Both the position numbers and the translations under genes were made by a program. From assembly GCF_014648435.1 (NCBI RefSeq), contig NZ_BMRC01000004.1, positions 62,001 to 126,000 on the forward strand: a stretch of 64,000 bases of DNA, in the 5' to 3' direction. Source of the DNA: Nonomuraea spiralis. Lineage in GTDB: Bacteria > Actinomycetota > Actinomycetes > Streptosporangiales > Streptosporangiaceae. This document shows positions 27,861-36,693 of this stretch, piece after piece (position 1 is the first letter of the stretch; each line of letters starts with the position of its first letter). The notes below the pieces were generated by a model. It was not told the origin of the DNA. It made no database searches and was given only the letters and a program-made list of their open reading frames with translations.

Positions 27861-30353
27861 TCACTCCACCGGCTTCCAGACGCGGATGACCTTGTCCTTT
27901 CCGGCCGAGACGATGGCCGTCCCGCCGCCCAGGGGGACGATCCCGACCGCGTACACGCCGCGCTTGTGGGCCTTGACCGGTTTGCCCAGGGGCTTGTGGC
28001 TCTCCGGGTCCCAGAGGCGGATGGTGCCGTCGGTCGAGCCGGACAGCAGGACCGCGCGACCGTCCACCGTGCCGAAGGACAGGGAGTAGATGATGTTCTT
28101 GTGACCCGACAGGGGTGAGCCGACGGCCTTGCCGGTCTTCGGGTCCCAGATGCGGATCTTCCGATCCTTGCCGCCGGACGCGACAACGGTCCGGTCGCCG
28201 ATCCTGCCGACCGCGACCGCGTACACGCCCTTCGAGTGCCCCTTGTACGCCTTCCCGTACGCCTTGTGCCGGGCCACGTCCCACATGCGCAGGGTGGAGT
28301 CCTCACTGGCCGAGACGACGATCGCGCGGTCACCGATGCGGGTGGCGTTGAGCCAGTTCACCGACCTGCTGTGGGCCTTGACGATCCTGCCGGTCGCCTT
28401 GCGCTTCTTCAGGTCCCAGAACCGCAGCCAGCCCTTGGCGTCCCCGGTCACGGCGATCCACTTGCCGCCCGCCTTCGTCAGCGCGACCGAGTAGACGGCG
28501 TCGCCGTGCCAGCCGAGCACCTTGCCCTTGTGGGTCTTGAGGTTCCACAGGCGCACGCTGCCGTCGTATCCGCCGGACACCGCCATGGGGGTCTTGCCGA
28601 CCATGACGGCGGCCACGGCGTACACCTCCTCGCTGTGGCCCTTCATGGTGGCCAGCGGCTTGTGCTTGCCGAGGTCCCACAGGCGTACGCGGCCGTCCTG
28701 GCCGCCGGAGACCAGCCAGGTCCGGCCGTCGCCCATGGGCAGGGCCGAGATCGTCTGGACGCCCTTGGCGTGGCCCTTGAGCGACTTGCCGTCCTGCTTG
28801 CCGAGCGCGGTGACGGTCCGCACCGGCGGGACCGTCTGCGTGGGCGTGGGGGTGACCGTGGGCGTGGGGGTGGGGGTCGGCGTGGGGGTCGGGGCGATCG
28901 ACGAGGTCGCCTCGGCCACGTTCCGGCTCGGCGGGGGCTCGGCGGCGAACATCTTCGGGCCCAGGAACAACACGCCGCCCGCCAGCGCGAGTGCCGCGAC
29001 GAGCGTGCCGGACACCATGATCGCGCGTCTGCGCCTGGCCCTGGCCTCGTCGGGCCGCTCGACGGCGGGGGCGTGCCTGAAGAACGCGTCGTTGCCGTTG
29101 CCGGGGGCGGCGGGCGGCGGGCCCATGGGGTAGGGCGGCGGCAACTGCCGATGCGGCGCGTAGGGCGCGGCGGGGGGTTGCCGCACGTACCGCGTGGGCC
29201 CCTCCGGCGCGTGCTGCCCGGCCTGCGACGGCCGTACGTCCGGCGAAGGCGCCCGGAAGCCCCCGGCCGGCGGGCGCGGGGCGGACGGCGGGACGGGCGG
29301 CGGCGGGGCGTAGGAGACGCCCGAGGGATTGGCCCATCCGGTCGGCGGCCGGGCGGCCTGCGGCGTCCCGCCCTCGGGCCCGTCACCGGCGGCGGAGCCG
29401 AGAGGCGCGGGGCCGGGGCCCGGCGGCCTGGGAGCGGGACGGTCAGGCCCGGGAGCAGGACGGTCAGGGGCGGGAACGGGGTGGTCGGCGGCGAGCTGGG
29501 AGCCGGTGTTGAGTGCGACCTCGTCGTCCAGCTCGGACCCGGCCCCCTGGTTCTCCAGCAGCGCGAACAGCGCCTGCGCCGCCGTCGGCCGCTCCTCGGC
29601 CCGCTTGCTCAGGCACGACTGCACCAGCGGCCGCAGCTCGTCGGGCAGCGCCGACAGGTCCGGCTCCTCGTTCATCACCCGGTAGATGACCGCAGGCAGA
29701 CTGTCCTGGCCGAACGCGGGCCGGCCGGTGGCGGCGTACAACATGGTGAGCGCCCAGCTGAACATGTCGCTGGGCGGCCCCACGCGCTCGGCCGAGATCT
29801 GCTCCGGCGACATGTACGCCGGCGTCCCCACCACCCCGCTGCTGATCGTCATCGCCGAGTCCAGCGCCCTGGCGATGCCGAAGTCGATCACCCGCGGCCC
29901 GTCGTTCCCCAGCAGCACGTTGCTCGGCTTGAAGTCCCTGTGGACGATCCCGGCCCGGTGGATGGCGGCCAGCGCGGTGACCGTGCCGACGGCCAGCCGG
30001 TACAGCGCCCCGCCCTGCCGCGGCCCCTCCCGCTGCACGACGACCTGGAGCGACACCCCGTCGACCAGCTCGCTCACGATGTACGGCTGCTCGCCGTCCA
30101 TGTTCGCCCCCAGCACCTGCGCGGTGCAGAACTGGGCGACCCGGCGCGCGGCGGCCACCTCGCGCAGGAAACGTTCCCCGTCGAGCCCCGGCTTGTCGAG
30201 CAGCGTGTTCAGCAGCTTGATCGCGACGAGCCGCCCGTCGGGCCCCTCCGCCTTGAAGACGATCCCCTGGGCCCCCTTGCCGAGGCGCTCCAGCAGCCGG
30301 TACGCGCCCAGTGACCGCGGGTCACCGGGCTGTAATGGGTGCGTCTCAGGCAC
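27861..30353 (-). CDS. serine/threonine protein kinase with extracellular WD40 propeller
   Basis: An 830-residue membrane kinase. The kinase domain (about residues 18-270) has the glycine loop GKGAQGIVFK, Lys46 in VAIKLL, HRDFKPSNVLL (138-148) and IDFGIARAL (DFG 157-159). A Pro-rich linker of about 150 residues leads to one transmembrane helix (AIMVSGTLVAALALAGGVLF, about 450-470), then a Pro/Thr spacer and seven WD40 repeats, each ending in a variant of RLWDL. The seven blades would close one beta-propeller outside the cell that senses a ligand. GTG 30353 with GGGGAGG is chosen over the longer open frame. All catalytic residues are intact. Confidence 0.93.
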   Translation of the reverse strand: MPETHPLQPGDPRSLGAYRLLERLGKGAQGIVFKAEGPDGRLVAIKLLNTLLDKPGLDGERFLREVAAARRVAQFCTAQVLGANMDGEQPYIVSELVDGVSLQVVVQREGPRQGGALYRLAVGTVTALAAIHRAGIVHRDFKPSNVLLGNDGPRVIDFGIARALDSAMTISSGVVGTPAYMSPEQISAERVGPPSDMFSWALTMLYAATGRPAFGQDSLPAVIYRVMNEEPDLSALPDELRPLVQSCLSKRAEERPTAAQALFALLENQGAGSELDDEVALNTGSQLAADHPVPAPDRPAPGPDRPAPRPPGPGPAPLGSAAGDGPEGGTPQAARPPTGWANPSGVSYAPPPPVPPSAPRPPAGGFRAPSPDVRPSQAGQHAPEGPTRYVRQPPAAPYAPHRQLPPPYPMGPPPAAPGNGNDAFFRHAPAVERPDEARARRRRAIMVSGTLVAALALAGGVLFLGPKMFAAEPPPSRNVAEATSSIAPTPTPTPTPTPTVTPTPTQTVPPVRTVTALGKQDGKSLKGHAKGVQTISALPMGDGRTWLVSGGQDGRVRLWDLGKHKPLATMKGHSEEVYAVAAVMVGKTPMAVSGGYDGSVRLWNLKTHKGKVLGWHGDAVYSVALTKAGGKWIAVTGDAKGWLRFWDLKKRKATGRIVKAHSRSVNWLNATRIGDRAIVVSASEDSTLRMWDVARHKAYGKAYKGHSKGVYAVAVGRIGDRTVVASGGKDRKIRIWDPKTGKAVGSPLSGHKNIIYSLSFGTVDGRAVLLSGSTDGTIRLWDPESHKPLGKPVKAHKRGVYAVGIVPLGGGTAIVSAGKDKVIRVWKPVE

Positions 30354-30522
30354 CTGTCCTCCCCTTGCGCCAAGACCCCCGATCGCAAGCGTGATGAGCC
30401 CGTGCGAACACGCGCAAGCCACCCCAAGTCACGAAAGATCAACGTTCTTTGCGAAAAATTTGCCCTACGCAATAATCACGGAGAAGATCGGGGATTTCCA
30501 GCACCGTACGGGGAGCCGTCTC

Positions 30523-31215
30523 ATGCGCAAGAGCTTCAGCCTGTTCTTAGTCGGCGGTCTGGCCGCAGTGCCCTTGGTGGCCCCGGCCCAGGCGAACGCC
30601 ACCACGACCACCGCCGCGACCACCGCCGCGACCACGGCCGCGACCACCTCCGCGGTGACGACGCGGGCCGTCGCGACGCAGGCCAAGCCGTTCTCAAGCT
30701 TCAAGATCTCGGTCAAGTACAACAATCGCACCCGGCGCGGCGGGAAGATCACGTACTACCTCAAGGCGAAGAACCTGGGGCCGTACTACGCCGACTATTA
30801 CTGGATCGGCGGCCAGGTGCCGAAGGGCACCGTGCCGACGCTGCGCTGGGGGGCGCCGAAGGGCACGAAGTGCACCTGGGAGGGCCGCTGGTTCTGGTGC
30901 TGGGGCAAGTACGTCCTGCAGAAGGGCAAGACCGACTGGCTCAACTTCCAGGTCACCATGAAGAAGGGCACCAAGGGCGTGGCCGTCGCCAAGCTCGGCG
31001 TCATCGCGTACGACGTCGACCAGGGCATGGAGAACATCGACAAGGAAGAGCTCAAGCGCCTCGGCATCAAGGGCTACTACTGGCTCAAGACCGCCAAGAC
31101 GACGATCGTGACCCCGCCGCGCAAGCCCACCAAGCGCTGGACGCCGCCGCCGCCCGTCAAGGAGTACAACCCGCCGGCCAGCCACGAGGAGTCGAACAAG
31201 AAGAAGGACACCTGA
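30523..31215 (+). CDS. secreted protein, paralogue of the one at 34821
   Basis: A 230-residue exported protein. The signal peptide MRKSFSLFLVGGLAAVPLVA ends near APAQANA, followed by a Thr/Ala repeat built from a 12-base unit. The core resembles a DUF11/CARDB-type beta sandwich: GKITYYLKAKNLGPYYADYY, WIGGQVPKG, then the paired cysteines of GTKCTWEGRWFWC. The C-terminus is Pro/Lys-rich (KRWTPPPPVKEYNPP) and may interact with the wall. The gene is divergent from the kinase. The protein at 34821 shares the same order of motifs. ATG with GGGGAG. Function unknown. Confidence 0.8.
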   Translation: MRKSFSLFLVGGLAAVPLVAPAQANATTTTAATTAATTAATTSAVTTRAVATQAKPFSSFKISVKYNNRTRRGGKITYYLKAKNLGPYYADYYWIGGQVPKGTVPTLRWGAPKGTKCTWEGRWFWCWGKYVLQKGKTDWLNFQVTMKKGTKGVAVAKLGVIAYDVDQGMENIDKEELKRLGIKGYYWLKTAKTTIVTPPRKPTKRWTPPPPVKEYNPPASHEESNKKKDT

Positions 31216-31228
31216 TCGGCTGATCAGG
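31211..31228. terminator. compact bidirectional hairpin overlapping two stop codons
   Basis: A seven-base-pair stem CCTGATC/GATCAGG with a GGCT loop contains the stop of the secreted protein gene (31213-31215) and that of the LuxR regulator (31224-31226). Confidence 0.5.
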
Positions 31229-31847
31229 CCAGGCCGTGCCGTACGGCGTACAGCGCGGCCTGGGTCCGGTCCTGGACGCCCAGCTTCATCAGCACGTTCG
31301 AGACGTGGGTCTTGACCGTCTTCTCCGCGACGGCGAGGCTGCGCGCGATCTCCCTGTTGGACCGCCCGGCCGCGATCAGCGCGAGCACCTCGCGCTCGCG
31401 CTCGGTCAGCGGCGCCGGCCCCGGCACGACGCCCGCCGGCGCCGGGGCGGACAACATCGCCTCGGCCGCCTCCGGCGCGAGCAGCACCTGGCCGTTGTGC
31501 ACCGCGCGCACGGCCTGGACCAGCGCGGACGGGTCGACGTCCTTGTAGAGGAACCCCGAGGCGCCCGCCCGCATCGCCGGGCCGACGTCGGAGCGGTCGC
31601 TCACCGACGTCAGGACGACCACCCGCGTGGCCGCCCCCGTCAGGCGCTCCAGCGCGCCGAGCCCGTCGAGCACCGGCATCTTCAGGTCGAGCAGCAGCAC
31701 GTCGGGCGTCAGCTCGCCGACCAGCTCGACCGCCTGCGCGCCGTCGGCCGCCTCGCCGACGACCGTGATGTCGTCCTGAAGATCGAGGAACGTCCGCAGG
31801 CCCTGCCGGACCACCGGATGGTCGTCGGCGATCAGCACCCGGATCAC
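31224..31847 (-). CDS. NarL/LuxR-type response regulator
   Basis: A 207-residue two-component regulator. The receiver domain has VLIADDHPVVRQGL, the phosphoacceptor Asp54 in LLLDLKMPVLDG, and VVVLTSVSDRSD. The C-terminal LuxR helix-turn-helix is PLTEREREVLALIAAGRSNR followed by EIARSLAVAEKTVKTHVSNV. The start is GTG 31847, which overlaps the stop of the histidine kinase (GTGA), so kinase and regulator are translationally coupled. Its targets are not evident; the secreted-protein gene next door and its paralogue flank this system. Confidence 0.95.
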   Translation of the reverse strand: MIRVLIADDHPVVRQGLRTFLDLQDDITVVGEAADGAQAVELVGELTPDVLLLDLKMPVLDGLGALERLTGAATRVVVLTSVSDRSDVGPAMRAGASGFLYKDVDPSALVQAVRAVHNGQVLLAPEAAEAMLSAPAPAGVVPGPAPLTEREREVLALIAAGRSNREIARSLAVAEKTVKTHVSNVLMKLGVQDRTQAALYAVRHGLA

Positions 31848-32962
31848 AGGCCCACCTCCACACGTACGGTGGTCCCCTGGCCGGGCGCCGAGGAGACCGT
31901 CATGACACCGCCGACCGACTCCGCCCGGTCCCGCATCGACACCAGGCCGAGGCCGCGCGACTCGCCCTGCTCGAAGCCGTCGCCGTCGTCGTGGACGGTC
32001 AGCGCCAGCCGTCCGCCCTCGAAGACCAGGCGTACGGAGACCCGCTCGGCCCCCGAGTGGCGCAGCGCGTTGTGCAACGCCTCCTGGGCCACCCGCAACA
32101 CGGCCACCTCCACGGCCGAGTCGAGCGGCGGCAGCTCGTCGCACTCGAACGTGACCAGCGAGGGATGCAGCCGGTCGAGCATGCGTACGTGCTTGCGCAG
32201 CGTCTCGGCGAGCCCGTGGTGGTCGAGCTCGGCCGGGCGCAGCTCGACGATCACCGCACGCAGCTCCGACAGCGCCTCCCCGGCCAGGCGCTGGACGCGC
32301 TCCAGCTCGGCGCGCGCCTTCTCGGGCGCCTTGTCCAGCATGGTGGCGGCGGCCTCGGCGGTCAGCCGGAGCGAGAACAACTTCTGGGTCACCGCGTCGT
32401 GCAGCTCGCGGGCCACCCGGTTGCGCTCTTCGAGCATGGCCAGCTCGCGCCCGCGCTCGTAGAGCCTGGCGTTGGTGAGGGCGATGGCGGCGTGCGCGGC
32501 GAACAGCGTCAGCAGGTCCTGGTCCTCCTGCGTGAACCCGCCGGGCGTGCGCTTGTTGGCCAGGAAGATGATGCCGATCACCTGGTCGGCGTCGCGGATC
32601 GGGACGCCGAGGAAGTCCTTCATCACCGGGTGGGCCTTCGGCCACCACTCGAACCGCGGGTCCTCCCGCAGGTCGGGCAGGCGGGCCGGGGTGCCCTCGC
32701 GCAACATCGCGCCGAGCATGCCGTGCTGCCTGGGCAGCGGGCCGATGGCGTCCCACTGCTTGTCGGTGATGCCCTCGGCGACGAACTCGGCGAACGAGCC
32801 GTCGTCGGCGGGCACGCCCAGGGCGGCGTAGCGGGCGTCGAGGAGGCGTTGCGCCGACCGTACGATGACCTGGAGCACCTCGCGCACCGACAGGTGGCGG
32901 GTGACCGCGAGCACGGCGGAGCTCACCGCCTGAAGGATCTCGTCTCGGTCCGGAGAGCTCAC
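31844..32962 (-). CDS. GAF-domain histidine kinase (NarX/DevS-like, HisKA_3)
   Basis: A 372-residue cytoplasmic sensor kinase without transmembrane helices. A GAF domain (about residues 24-170) carries FLGVPIRDADQVIGIIFLAN. The HisKA_3 dimerisation domain follows, with the phosphoaccepting His188 in ERNRVARELHDAVTQ, then the HATPase_c domain with N box ALHNALRHS and G boxes DDGDGF and GLGLVSMRDRA. Heme-type GAF ligands are not obvious, so the signal is unknown. The start is GTG 32962 with TAGAGT six bases upstream and no ribosome binding site. It forms an operon with the LuxR regulator. Confidence 0.94.
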   Translation of the reverse strand: MSSPDRDEILQAVSSAVLAVTRHLSVREVLQVIVRSAQRLLDARYAALGVPADDGSFAEFVAEGITDKQWDAIGPLPRQHGMLGAMLREGTPARLPDLREDPRFEWWPKAHPVMKDFLGVPIRDADQVIGIIFLANKRTPGGFTQEDQDLLTLFAAHAAIALTNARLYERGRELAMLEERNRVARELHDAVTQKLFSLRLTAEAAATMLDKAPEKARAELERVQRLAGEALSELRAVIVELRPAELDHHGLAETLRKHVRMLDRLHPSLVTFECDELPPLDSAVEVAVLRVAQEALHNALRHSGAERVSVRLVFEGGRLALTVHDDGDGFEQGESRGLGLVSMRDRAESVGGVMTVSSAPGQGTTVRVEVGL

Positions 32963-32968
32963 GGACCC

Positions 32969-32974
32969 ACTCTA
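32969..32974 (-). promoter_or_regulatory. leaderless -10 box of the histidine kinase gene
   Basis: Minus-strand TAGAGT, six bases before the GTG at 32962; it fits TAnnnT, without a ribosome binding site. Confidence 0.45.
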
Positions 32975-33048
32975 GGGTCCCGGTCCTAGGACGATGTGCC
33001 CAGGCCGGAGCGGGCCCTGCGCCCGATGCCCGCGCGGCGCGGCGATCC

Positions 33049-33054
33049 TAGCGT
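33049..33054 (+). promoter_or_regulatory. leaderless -10 box of the SDR gene
   Basis: TAGCGT, seven bases before the ATG at 33062; no Shine-Dalgarno sequence. Confidence 0.45.
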
Positions 33055-33061
33055 CGATGTC

Positions 33062-33718
33062 ATGACGAACACCGCTCTCATCACCGGCGCCTCCCGCGGC
33101 CTCGGCCTCGCTCTGGCGAGGTCCCTGGCGGAGGCGGGCTGGAACCTCGTGCTCACCGCCCGCGGCGCGCAGGAACTGCGGCAGGCCGCGGACGAGTTGG
33201 GCGCCACCGCGATCCCCGGCGACGTGACCGACCCCGAGCACGTCGCCCGGCTGGCACAGGCCGTGCCCGAGCTGGACCTCCTGGTCAACAACGCGAGCGA
33301 TCTCGGGGTGACGCCGCTGCCGCCGCTGGCGGGCTACCCGCTGGAGGCGTTCAGGGTCCTGCTGGAGACGAACGTGACCGCGCCGCTCGCGCTGGTCCAG
33401 GCCACGCTGCCCGCACTGCGCGCGGCCGGCGGGGCGGTGGTCAACATCACCTCCGACGCCGCGACCGGCGCGTACGAGGGCTGGGGCGGCTACGGCGCGA
33501 CCAAGGCCGCCCTGGAGCAGCTCTCGAACGTGTTGTCCGCCGAGGAGCCCGCCGTACGGGTCTGGTGGGCCGATCCGGGCGAGATGAACACCCGCATGCT
33601 CGCCGACGCCGTCGGGGCCGAGGAGGCGTCGTCGGCGGCCGATCCCGCCAAGGTGGCCGCGGCCCTGCGTGACCTGGTCAGGTCCCGGCCGGCCAGCGGG
33701 AAGGTGAGTCTGCAATGA
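33062..33718 (+). CDS. short-chain dehydrogenase/reductase
   Basis: A 218-residue SDR. The NADP loop TALITGASRGLGLALARSLA, the LLVNNAS motif, the active-site Ser in VVNITSDAA and YGATKAA (YxxxK) are all present. The substrate is unknown. The start is ATG 33062 with a -10 box seven bases upstream; the longer open frame has no better signal. Its stop overlaps the start of the QueA-like gene by four bases (ATGA), so the two genes form an operon. It is divergent from the histidine kinase. Confidence 0.92.
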   Translation: MTNTALITGASRGLGLALARSLAEAGWNLVLTARGAQELRQAADELGATAIPGDVTDPEHVARLAQAVPELDLLVNNASDLGVTPLPPLAGYPLEAFRVLLETNVTAPLALVQATLPALRAAGGAVVNITSDAATGAYEGWGGYGATKAALEQLSNVLSAEEPAVRVWWADPGEMNTRMLADAVGAEEASSAADPAKVAAALRDLVRSRPASGKVSLQ

Positions 33719-34725
33719 CGGCGCTGCTGGACTTCGCGCTGCCCGCCGACCTGTCGGCCCACGAACCGCCGGAGGCGCGGGGGCTGGCCAGGGACGCGGT
33801 GCGCCTGATGGTCTCGCGGGGCGCGGCCGAGCCCGCCCACCACCGGTTCGGCGATCTGCCGGGCCTGCTCGACCCCGGCGACCTGATCGTGGTCAACAAC
33901 TCCGCGACGCTGCCCGCGGCCGTCCGGCTCGACCGGCTCGCGGTGCACTTCTCGACCGCCCGCGAGGACGGCACCTGGCTGGTCGAGCTGCGCCGCAGGA
34001 CCGCCAAGGCGTCCGAGCCCTACGGGGGCGGCGAGCCGGGCGAATGGCTGCCGTTGCCGGGCCGGGCCACCCTGCGGCTGATCGAGCGGGAGACGCCGCG
34101 GTTGTGGCGGGCCCGGCTCGACCGGGACGTGGTGCCGTACCTGCGCGCGCACGGCCGGCCGATCCGCTACTCGTACGTGCCGGCCGACTGGCCCATCGAC
34201 GCCTATCAGACCGTGTTCGCCACCGTGCCCGGCAGTGCGGAGATGCCGAGCGCGGCCCGGCCGTTCACCCCGGAGCTGGTCACCGCGCTGGTCTCGCGGG
34301 GCGTGGCGATCGCGCCGATCACGCTGCACACCGGCGTGGCCTCGCCGGAGAAGGACGAGCCGCCCTACGCCGAACGCTACGACGTGCCCGCCGCCACCGC
34401 CCGCCTGGTGAACCTGGCCAGGGAGAACGGCAACCGGGTCATCGCCGCCGGCACGACCGTCGTACGCGCCCTGGAGACCGCGGTCGCCCCGGACGGCCAG
34501 GTCACAGCGTCGACCGGCTGGACCTCGCACGTCGTCACCCCGGCCGCCGGCGTACGGGCCGTGACCGGGCTCATCACCGGTTTGCACGAACCGCGTTCCA
34601 GTCATCTGCTCATGCTGACGGCCCTCGCCGGCGAGAAAGCGCTGGGACGCGCGTACGAAGAGGCGCTGCGGAAGGGATATCTGTGGCACGAGTTTGGCGA
34701 CACGCACTTGATTCTGGATAAATAA
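33715..34725 (+). CDS. queA: S-adenosylmethionine:tRNA ribosyltransferase-isomerase (QueA-like)
   Basis: A 336-residue protein of QueA length. Features include PGDLIVVNNSATLPAAV (family N-terminal motif), RPFTPELVTALVSRGVAIAP followed by ITLHTGVASP, and the C-terminal ALETAV, STGWTSHVVTP and SSHLLMLTALAG. QueA transfers and isomerises the ribosyl group of SAM onto 7-aminomethyl-7-deazaguanine in tRNA during queuosine synthesis. No other queuosine genes are in the window, and the family also has divergent actinobacterial members, so the exact role is less certain. The ATG overlaps the SDR stop. Confidence 0.85.
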   Translation: MTALLDFALPADLSAHEPPEARGLARDAVRLMVSRGAAEPAHHRFGDLPGLLDPGDLIVVNNSATLPAAVRLDRLAVHFSTAREDGTWLVELRRRTAKASEPYGGGEPGEWLPLPGRATLRLIERETPRLWRARLDRDVVPYLRAHGRPIRYSYVPADWPIDAYQTVFATVPGSAEMPSAARPFTPELVTALVSRGVAIAPITLHTGVASPEKDEPPYAERYDVPAATARLVNLARENGNRVIAAGTTVVRALETAVAPDGQVTASTGWTSHVVTPAAGVRAVTGLITGLHEPRSSHLLMLTALAGEKALGRAYEEALRKGYLWHEFGDTHLILDK

Positions 34726-34820
34726 GCTTTACACGGATTTTGCCCTCGTGATAGGAACAGCCGATATTTACGGGGGCTTGTTCGTGTACGTCCCCGTGCC
34801 ACTTCCTCATCGGAGACGTA

Positions 34821-35396
34821 ATGCGCAACTCCCTCACCAAGGTCGCCTCGCTGGCTTTGCTGGCCGGTGCATTGATTGTTCCGGCGGTGCCCGCCTCCGC
34901 CACGACGACGACCGCCGCCCACACGGCCAAGGTCGCCGACGACCCGTTCGCGGTCTTCAAGATCAATCTGAAGGCGTCCAAGACGGCCAAGGCCGGTGGA
35001 CACATCAAGTACAGCCTCACGGCGACCAACACGGGCCCCTACTCCGCGGACGCCTGGTTCGTGGGCGGCCAGTTCCCGAAGGGCGTGGACCTCAGGAAGA
35101 TCCGCTACAGCGCCCCCAAGGGCACCATCTGCGCCCTCGACGGCCGCGCCCTGTACTGCAGCGTGCCCTACGTCCTGGAGAAGGACGACTGGGTCCGTCT
35201 CGTGTTCGACGCGAAGCTGAAGAAGAACGCCAAGGGCGCGCAGAAGGCGACCCTCGGCGTGATCACCTACGACGTCCAGCAGGGCATGTGGGACCAGGAG
35301 AAGGGCACGTGGTCGCTGGCGCAGGAGGAGCTTGAGCGCCTCGGCATCCCCGAGCACGGCTACGCCAAGTCCGCGACGACCCGGATCGTCCGCTAG
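34821..35396 (+). CDS. secreted protein, paralogue of the one at 30523
   Basis: A 191-residue exported protein. The signal peptide MRNSLTKVASLALLAGALIV runs to PASA, followed by a short Thr/Ala stretch. The core has GGHIKYSLTATNTGPYSADA, WFVGGQFPKG, APKGTICALDGRALYC and LGVITYDVQQGMW, then LERLGI. These align in order with the paralogue's motifs, including the two cysteines, and suggest a single beta-sandwich domain. It lacks the paralogue's Pro/Lys-rich C-terminal tail. The start is the ATG at 34821. Both genes have a TTTGCCCT block 54-61 bases upstream. Function unknown. Confidence 0.8.
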   Translation: MRNSLTKVASLALLAGALIVPAVPASATTTTAAHTAKVADDPFAVFKINLKASKTAKAGGHIKYSLTATNTGPYSADAWFVGGQFPKGVDLRKIRYSAPKGTICALDGRALYCSVPYVLEKDDWVRLVFDAKLKKNAKGAQKATLGVITYDVQQGMWDQEKGTWSLAQEELERLGIPEHGYAKSATTRIVR

Positions 35397-35475
35397 CCCG
35401 CAGGCCGCTGCGCCCGTGTCCGAATGGCGAGCCTGCTGCGCGGGCACCGGACCGGGCGCAGTACCGTGGCTGGAT

Positions 35476-36693
35476 GTGGACCAGCGCACCCTCCTGATCA
35501 CTCTGACCGGCCCCGACCGGCCCGGTGTCACCTCCAGGCTCTTCTCCGTGCTGTCCGGGTTCCCGGTGACGGTCGCGGACATCGAGCAGGTCGTCATCCG
35601 AGGCAGGCTCACGCTCGGCGTGCTCGTCGCGTACGCCGGCGGCCCTTCCACCGGCACGGGCACCACCCTCGGCGCGATGTGGACCGCCGTCGAACGCGTG
35701 GCCGAAGACCTCGGCATGGAGGTCGAGCTCTCGACCGGCTCCCAGGCCAAGGAACAGCGCCGCCGCGGCCGCCTGTCGGTCAGCGTTCTGGGCGCCACCC
35801 TCCAGCCCGCCGCCATCGCGGGCATCGCCGGCCGCATCGCCGCCGCCGGCGCCAACATCGACCGCATCGAACGCCTCGCCCAGTGGCCCGTCACCTGCAT
35901 CGAGCTGTCCGTCTCCGGCGCCAATCCGACCGCCCTGCGCGTCGAGCTGGCCGCCGAGGCCGCCGCCCAGGAGGTCGACGTCGCCGTCCAGCGCACCGGC
36001 CTGTCGCGCCGGGCCAAGCGGCTCATCGTCATGGACGTCGACTCCACCCTGATCCAGGGCGAGGTCATCGAGCTGCTGGCCGCGCACGCCGGCTGCCTCG
36101 ACGAGGTGGCCACGGTCACCGAGCAGGCCATGCGCGGCGAGCTCGACTTCGCCGAGTCGCTGCGCCGCCGGGTGGCCCTCCTCGAAGGGCTGCCCGCCGA
36201 GGTCTTCGAGCAGGTACGCCAGGAGGTCGTCCTCACCCCCGGCGCCCGCACCCTCGTCCGTACGCTCAAGCGGCTCGACTACCGCTTCGCCATCGTCAGC
36301 GGCGGCTTCACCCAGATCACCGACACCCTGGTCGAGGAGCTCGGCATCGACTACTCGGCGGCCAACGTGCTGGAGGTCATCGACGGCAAGCTGACCGGCC
36401 GCGTCGTCGGCGAGATCGTCGACCGGCCGGGCAAGGCCCGCGCGCTGGAGCGGTTCGCCAAGGAGGCCAGGCTGCCCATCTCCCAGACGGTGGCCATCGG
36501 CGACGGCGCCAACGACCTCGACATGATCGCCGCGGCCGGGCTCGGCATCGCCTTCAACGCCAAGCCGGTCGTCCGGCAGGCCGCCGACACCGCGGTCAAC
36601 ACGCCCTACCTCGACTCGATCCTCTACCTGCTGGGCATCTCCAGGGACGAGGTCGAGGCCGCCGACGCCGAGGACGGCGTCCTCACGTCCTGA
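35476..36693 (+). CDS. serB: phosphoserine phosphatase SerB with N-terminal ACT domains
   Basis: A 405-residue enzyme of the last step of serine biosynthesis. The N-terminal ACT region (LLITLTGPDRPGVTSRLFSV, residues 1-170) may sense serine. The HAD domain has the nucleophile motif VMDVDSTLIQGEVIELL, motif II AIVSGGFTQITD, and the metal site AIGDGANDLDMIAAAG. The start is GTG 35476: TACCGT lies eight bases upstream, no ribosome binding site is visible, and the family N-terminus fits. An upstream GTG at 35416 would add 20 residues. Its 3' end overlaps the convergent FUSC gene by 11 bases. Confidence 0.93.
   Translation: MDQRTLLITLTGPDRPGVTSRLFSVLSGFPVTVADIEQVVIRGRLTLGVLVAYAGGPSTGTGTTLGAMWTAVERVAEDLGMEVELSTGSQAKEQRRRGRLSVSVLGATLQPAAIAGIAGRIAAAGANIDRIERLAQWPVTCIELSVSGANPTALRVELAAEAAAQEVDVAVQRTGLSRRAKRLIVMDVDSTLIQGEVIELLAAHAGCLDEVATVTEQAMRGELDFAESLRRRVALLEGLPAEVFEQVRQEVVLTPGARTLVRTLKRLDYRFAIVSGGFTQITDTLVEELGIDYSAANVLEVIDGKLTGRVVGEIVDRPGKARALERFAKEARLPISQTVAIGDGANDLDMIAAAGLGIAFNAKPVVRQAADTAVNTPYLDSILYLLGISRDEVEAADAEDGVLTS

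Noticed and set aside
31224..32756. Single long frame combining the LuxR regulator with upstream DNA
   Set aside because: The upstream part is the out-of-frame antisense-like reading of the histidine kinase gene; the true regulator begins at GTG 31847 with a four-base overlap.
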